DNA of 23,462 nucleotides, taken from an uncultured Parabacteroides sp. Its GTDB lineage: Bacteria > Bacteroidota > Bacteroidia > Bacteroidales > Tannerellaceae. Position 1 is the first letter of the stretch. Every line of letters starts with the position of its first letter. The stretch is from the NCBI RefSeq assembly GCF_902493135.1, contig NZ_CABUOD010000054.1:1-23462 (forward strand). The letters are read 5' to 3'. Made by a program: the position numbers and the translations under genes. The notes under the pieces were generated by a model that had not been told where the DNA came from, did no database searches, and was given only the letters and a program-made list of their open reading frames with translations. This document shows, one piece after another, positions 21,025 through 23,462 of this stretch.

Positions 21025-23286
21025 ATGAAGAAAACAATCCTATTCCTTCAGGCTGCGGCACTTGGACTTTTGACAGCCTGCAGCCAACCGTCCGGCGAGG
21101 AACGACTACGCGATGAGATCCAGTATGTGAACCCATTTATCGGAACGGGGTTTCACGGGCATACTTTTCCCGGTGCTACCCGTCCGTTTGCACTTGTACA
21201 GGTCAGCCCCGATACGCATATCATGGGCTGGGATGCCAGCAGCGGATATCATTATGACGATAACCAGATATACGCTTTCAGCCATACGCATCTATCGGGT
21301 ACGGGTATCGGCGACTTGGGAGATGTGGCGATCCTACCTTTCTCCGGTGGCGACTCGATCAAGCCGGTAGCAACCTTCAAAAAGGAGACGGAGAAAACGA
21401 CACCGGGCTATTATGCGGTGCGTCTCGACAATTTCGGAATCGATGTGGAACTGACCAGTACGGACCGTGTCGGATTCCATAAATACACATACGATAATCC
21501 GAAGGACCGCCGCGTCCTTCTCGATCTCGGCCATGTGCTGCAACCGAACTGGGGACATAAGTTAATAGGGAACGAATATCTTTTTGTAAACGATTCGACT
21601 GTGGAAGGGACCGTCAAGACACAAGGATGGGCGCATTTCCATTCCGTCTCTTACCGGATCACGTTCTCGGAACCGATCGAAACGCTATACCAGTATATCG
21701 ACGGGAATTTACGGAAGGATTCTTTATTCTTACGTCTCAACACTCCGGGCGACCTGAAATTCCATTACAAATTTGCGGAGAGCGACAAACCGCTGTATGT
21801 AAAAGTGGCGATCTCTCCTGTCGATACGGACGGTGCGGAAAAGAATATGCTGGCCGAACTGCCGGGATGGGATTTCGAGGCTACACGAGCCGAATCCGCA
21901 CATATTTGGAACAAGGTTTTAAACGATATCCAGATTGAAAGTTCCGATCCGAAAGTGATGGTGAACTTCTACACGGCTCTCTATCATACTATGATCGCGC
22001 CTTATGCCTATCAGGATGTGGACGGGCGCTATTTAGGGATGGACAAGAAGGTGCATCGGGCGGAACCGGAGTATGTAAACTATTCTGTCTTCTCGCTCTG
22101 GGACACTTTCCGCGCCTTGCATCCGCTGATGACGATCATCCAACCGGAACGGGCTGCCGACTGGGGAAAAGTACTCGTACAAGGATATAAAGAGGGGGGA
22201 ATCCTTCCGAAATGGCCGTTAGCTTCCAGCTATACAGGTTGCATGGTAGGGTATCCGGCTGTCTCCGTGCTGGCGGACTTAGCGACTAAAGACCTGGCAG
22301 AAGGTGACCTAAGTGTTTGGGCTGAAGCAGGGGCCCGTTCTTCGGTCTATCGAGACGATCTGGCAGAGAAGTTCAAAGGGACGCGTGAACTGGATTTGAT
22401 TACCCGCCACCCCTATTATAAGGAAAAGTATGGCTTTGTTCCGGCCGACTCGGTTCCCGAATCTGTTTCCTGGGGACTGGAGATGGCCTACTATGACTGG
22501 TGCATCTCCCAGATCGCTGCTAAAGCAGGTAATACGAAACTGGCCGAAGAATACGCAGCAAAGGCTGAATATTATAAGCGCTATTTAGACCCGGAGACCA
22601 AGATGATGCGCGGAGTGATGGGTGACGGTTCTTTCCGTACACCGTTCAACCCTCGTTATTCTTCCCACATGAAGAGCGATTATACCGAAGGAAATACCTT
22701 TCAGTGGAGTTTCTTTGCACCGCATGATATGGACAACTTCATCGAGACAATCGGCGGTAAGAAGGAACTGGAAACGCGTTTGGACACATTGTTCACCACC
22801 TCTTCCCAGGTTGACGGCGAAGAAGCCTCCGGTGATATTACCGGCCTGATCGGCCAATATGCTCACGGTAACGAACCAAGCCATCACATGGCTTATCTCT
22901 ATAACTGGACGGATGCTCCTTGGAAAGGGCAAGAACGCCTGGACCAGATTATGCAAAATTTCTACACCAACGAGCCGGACGGCATCATCGGGAATGAAGA
23001 CTGCGGACAGATGTCCGCATGGTATGTGATGAGTGCGTTAGGCATTTATCAGGTTGCTCCAGGCATTCCGGTCTATACATTGGGCCGTCCGATGATCGAC
23101 AAAGCGCTTATTCATGTAAAAGGCGGTATATTCGAAATCCTGGTAAAGAACAACAGTGCAGCCAACAAATACGTCAAAGAAGTTAAACTGAACGGCAAAA
23201 TCTTAGACACCCCGTTCATCAGCCACAACGACATCATAAAAGGCGGCAAGCTGGAATTTATCATGGCCGATCAACCGGTAAAGTAA
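21025..23286 (+). CDS. GH92 family alpha-mannosidase, lipoprotein
   Basis: A 753-residue glycoside hydrolase of family 92, calcium-dependent inverting exo-alpha-mannosidases that act mainly on N-glycan or fungal mannan mannose. The lipoprotein signal ends LLTAC (Cys19). The N-terminal beta-sandwich carries the family signatures NPFIGTGFHGHTFPGATRPF and FSHTHLSGTGIGDLGD. The C-terminal (alpha/alpha)6 domain carries SLWDTFRALHPLM, YTEGNTFQWSFFAPHD (E555 at the expected catalytic acid position), YAHGNEPSHHMAYLYN and GNEDCGQMSAWYV (D659 at the expected catalytic base position). It is full length with a clear promoter and terminator, so it is a single-gene unit. No susCD or other CAZyme gene is next to it; the susCD cassette 10 kb away is a separate unit on the other strand. 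Linkage specificity cannot be read from the sequence. Confidence 0.95.
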   Translation: MKKTILFLQAAALGLLTACSQPSGEERLRDEIQYVNPFIGTGFHGHTFPGATRPFALVQVSPDTHIMGWDASSGYHYDDNQIYAFSHTHLSGTGIGDLGDVAILPFSGGDSIKPVATFKKETEKTTPGYYAVRLDNFGIDVELTSTDRVGFHKYTYDNPKDRRVLLDLGHVLQPNWGHKLIGNEYLFVNDSTVEGTVKTQGWAHFHSVSYRITFSEPIETLYQYIDGNLRKDSLFLRLNTPGDLKFHYKFAESDKPLYVKVAISPVDTDGAEKNMLAELPGWDFEATRAESAHIWNKVLNDIQIESSDPKVMVNFYTALYHTMIAPYAYQDVDGRYLGMDKKVHRAEPEYVNYSVFSLWDTFRALHPLMTIIQPERAADWGKVLVQGYKEGGILPKWPLASSYTGCMVGYPAVSVLADLATKDLAEGDLSVWAEAGARSSVYRDDLAEKFKGTRELDLITRHPYYKEKYGFVPADSVPESVSWGLEMAYYDWCISQIAAKAGNTKLAEEYAAKAEYYKRYLDPETKMMRGVMGDGSFRTPFNPRYSSHMKSDYTEGNTFQWSFFAPHDMDNFIETIGGKKELETRLDTLFTTSSQVDGEEASGDITGLIGQYAHGNEPSHHMAYLYNWTDAPWKGQERLDQIMQNFYTNEPDGIIGNEDCGQMSAWYVMSALGIYQVAPGIPVYTLGRPMIDKALIHVKGGIFEILVKNNSAANKYVKEVKLNGKILDTPFISHNDIIKGGKLEFIMADQPVK

Positions 23287-23310
23287 ATTCATATAAAGAA
23301 ACATAAAAAC

Positions 23311-23342
23311 AAAGGGCGGATCAGTACACTGGTTCGCCCTTT
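23311..23342 (+). terminator. Terminator of the GH92 gene
   Basis: The stem AAAGGGCG (23311-23318) with CGCCCTTT (23335-23342) is extended by ATCAG/CTGGT, with one G-T pair, around a 4-base loop. It lies 24 bp after the stop codon, and the flanks are A-rich on the left and T-rich on the right. Confidence 0.8.
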
Positions 23343-23346
23343 ATCT

Positions 23347-23354
23347 TATATTTG
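23347..23354 (+). promoter_or_regulatory. −7 promoter box of the YbjQ-like gene
   Basis: TATATTTG matches TAnnTTTG exactly and lies 26 bp upstream of the ATG at 23381, directly after the GH92 terminator. A −33 element would fall inside the terminator stem and is not recognisable. Confidence 0.6.
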
Positions 23355-23380
23355 TCCCTAAACGATTAAATTAAAAAGCT

Positions 23381-23462
23381 ATGTTACTTACAACAACTAA
23401 CACGATTGAAGGAAAAGAAATTACCCAGTACTTCGGAATCGTATCCGGTGAAACGATCATCG
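23381..23462 (+). CDS. YbjQ/UPF0145 family protein, 5' end only
   Basis: The first 27 codons of a gene that runs off the window. The visible start, MLLTTTNTIEGKEITQYFGI followed by VSGETII, matches the N-terminus of the UPF0145/YbjQ family, small (about 105-110 residue) cytoplasmic proteins annotated as heavy-metal-binding-domain-like and of unknown function. It has its own −7 box after the GH92 terminator. Assignment rests only on this short but characteristic start. Confidence 0.8.
   Translation, partial: MLLTTTNTIEGKEITQYFGIVSGETII

Noticed and set aside
4311..23286. GH92 gene as part of the same polysaccharide utilisation locus as susCD
   Set aside because: It lies more than 10 kb away from the cassette, on the opposite strand, with its own promoter and terminator and several unrelated genes between.
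1..23462. CRISPR arrays, tRNA/rRNA genes, insertion sequences or prophage genes
   Set aside because: No regularly spaced repeat array, tRNA-like cloverleaf, transposase, integrase or phage structural motif was seen in any part of the window.

Overview
This window looks like a chromosomal segment from a Bacteroidales gut commensal, most likely Bacteroides or Parabacteroides (genus is inference). It carries a SusC/SusD outer-membrane pair with an ECF sigma factor and FecR anti-sigma factor, Bacteroidetes-type −7 promoter boxes (TAnnTTTG) at several gene starts, lipoproteins, a GH92 mannosidase and secreted tricorn-like peptidases. I see no rRNA, tRNA, CRISPR array, transposase or integrase.

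Layout. On the minus strand, 105-3344 is a tricorn-like S41 peptidase preceded by a small orphan ORF (3390-3800) and about 500 bp of hairpin-rich non-coding DNA. The minus-strand cassette sigma (10763-11338), FecR (9557-10543), SusC with an STN domain (6135-9470), SusD (4311-6113) follows and ends at a strong hairpin terminator (4213-4268). Divergent from the sigma gene is a second tricorn-like peptidase (11458-14721, plus strand). Next come a stand-alone AAA-ATPase/PD-(D/E)XK protein with its own canonical promoter (14898-16457), a convergent minus-strand group made of a small secreted protein and a LysO lysine exporter encoded as two overlapping genes (16452-17762), and a soluble multi-PAS histidine kinase (17821-20148). 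A small transmembrane protein (20261-20587) and an ECF sigma factor lacking region 4 (20606-20860) follow. Divergent from these is a GH92 lipoprotein alpha-mannosidase (21025-23286), and the window ends inside the first codons of a YbjQ/UPF0145 protein.

How the genes may work together. The STN-bearing SusC, FecR and ECF sigma factor form a classical trans-envelope signalling system: ligand binding by SusC/D is relayed to FecR, which controls the sigma factor that drives susCD. The cassette contains no glycoside hydrolase, but large secreted tricorn-like peptidases flank it on both sides. A role in peptide or protein scavenging (RagAB-like) is therefore a reasonable hypothesis, although a host-glycan role cannot be excluded because the ECF/FecR/STN type is also common in host-glycan loci.

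The most interesting points are a cluster of GCATGAAA motifs and a perfect 17-bp inverted repeat between the sigma and fecR genes, the sigma factor without region 4 paired with a one-TM protein, the reciprocal changes in the catalytic motifs of the two tricorn-like enzymes, and a structured non-coding stretch downstream of susD. I did not find a clear, wholly new multi-gene system.
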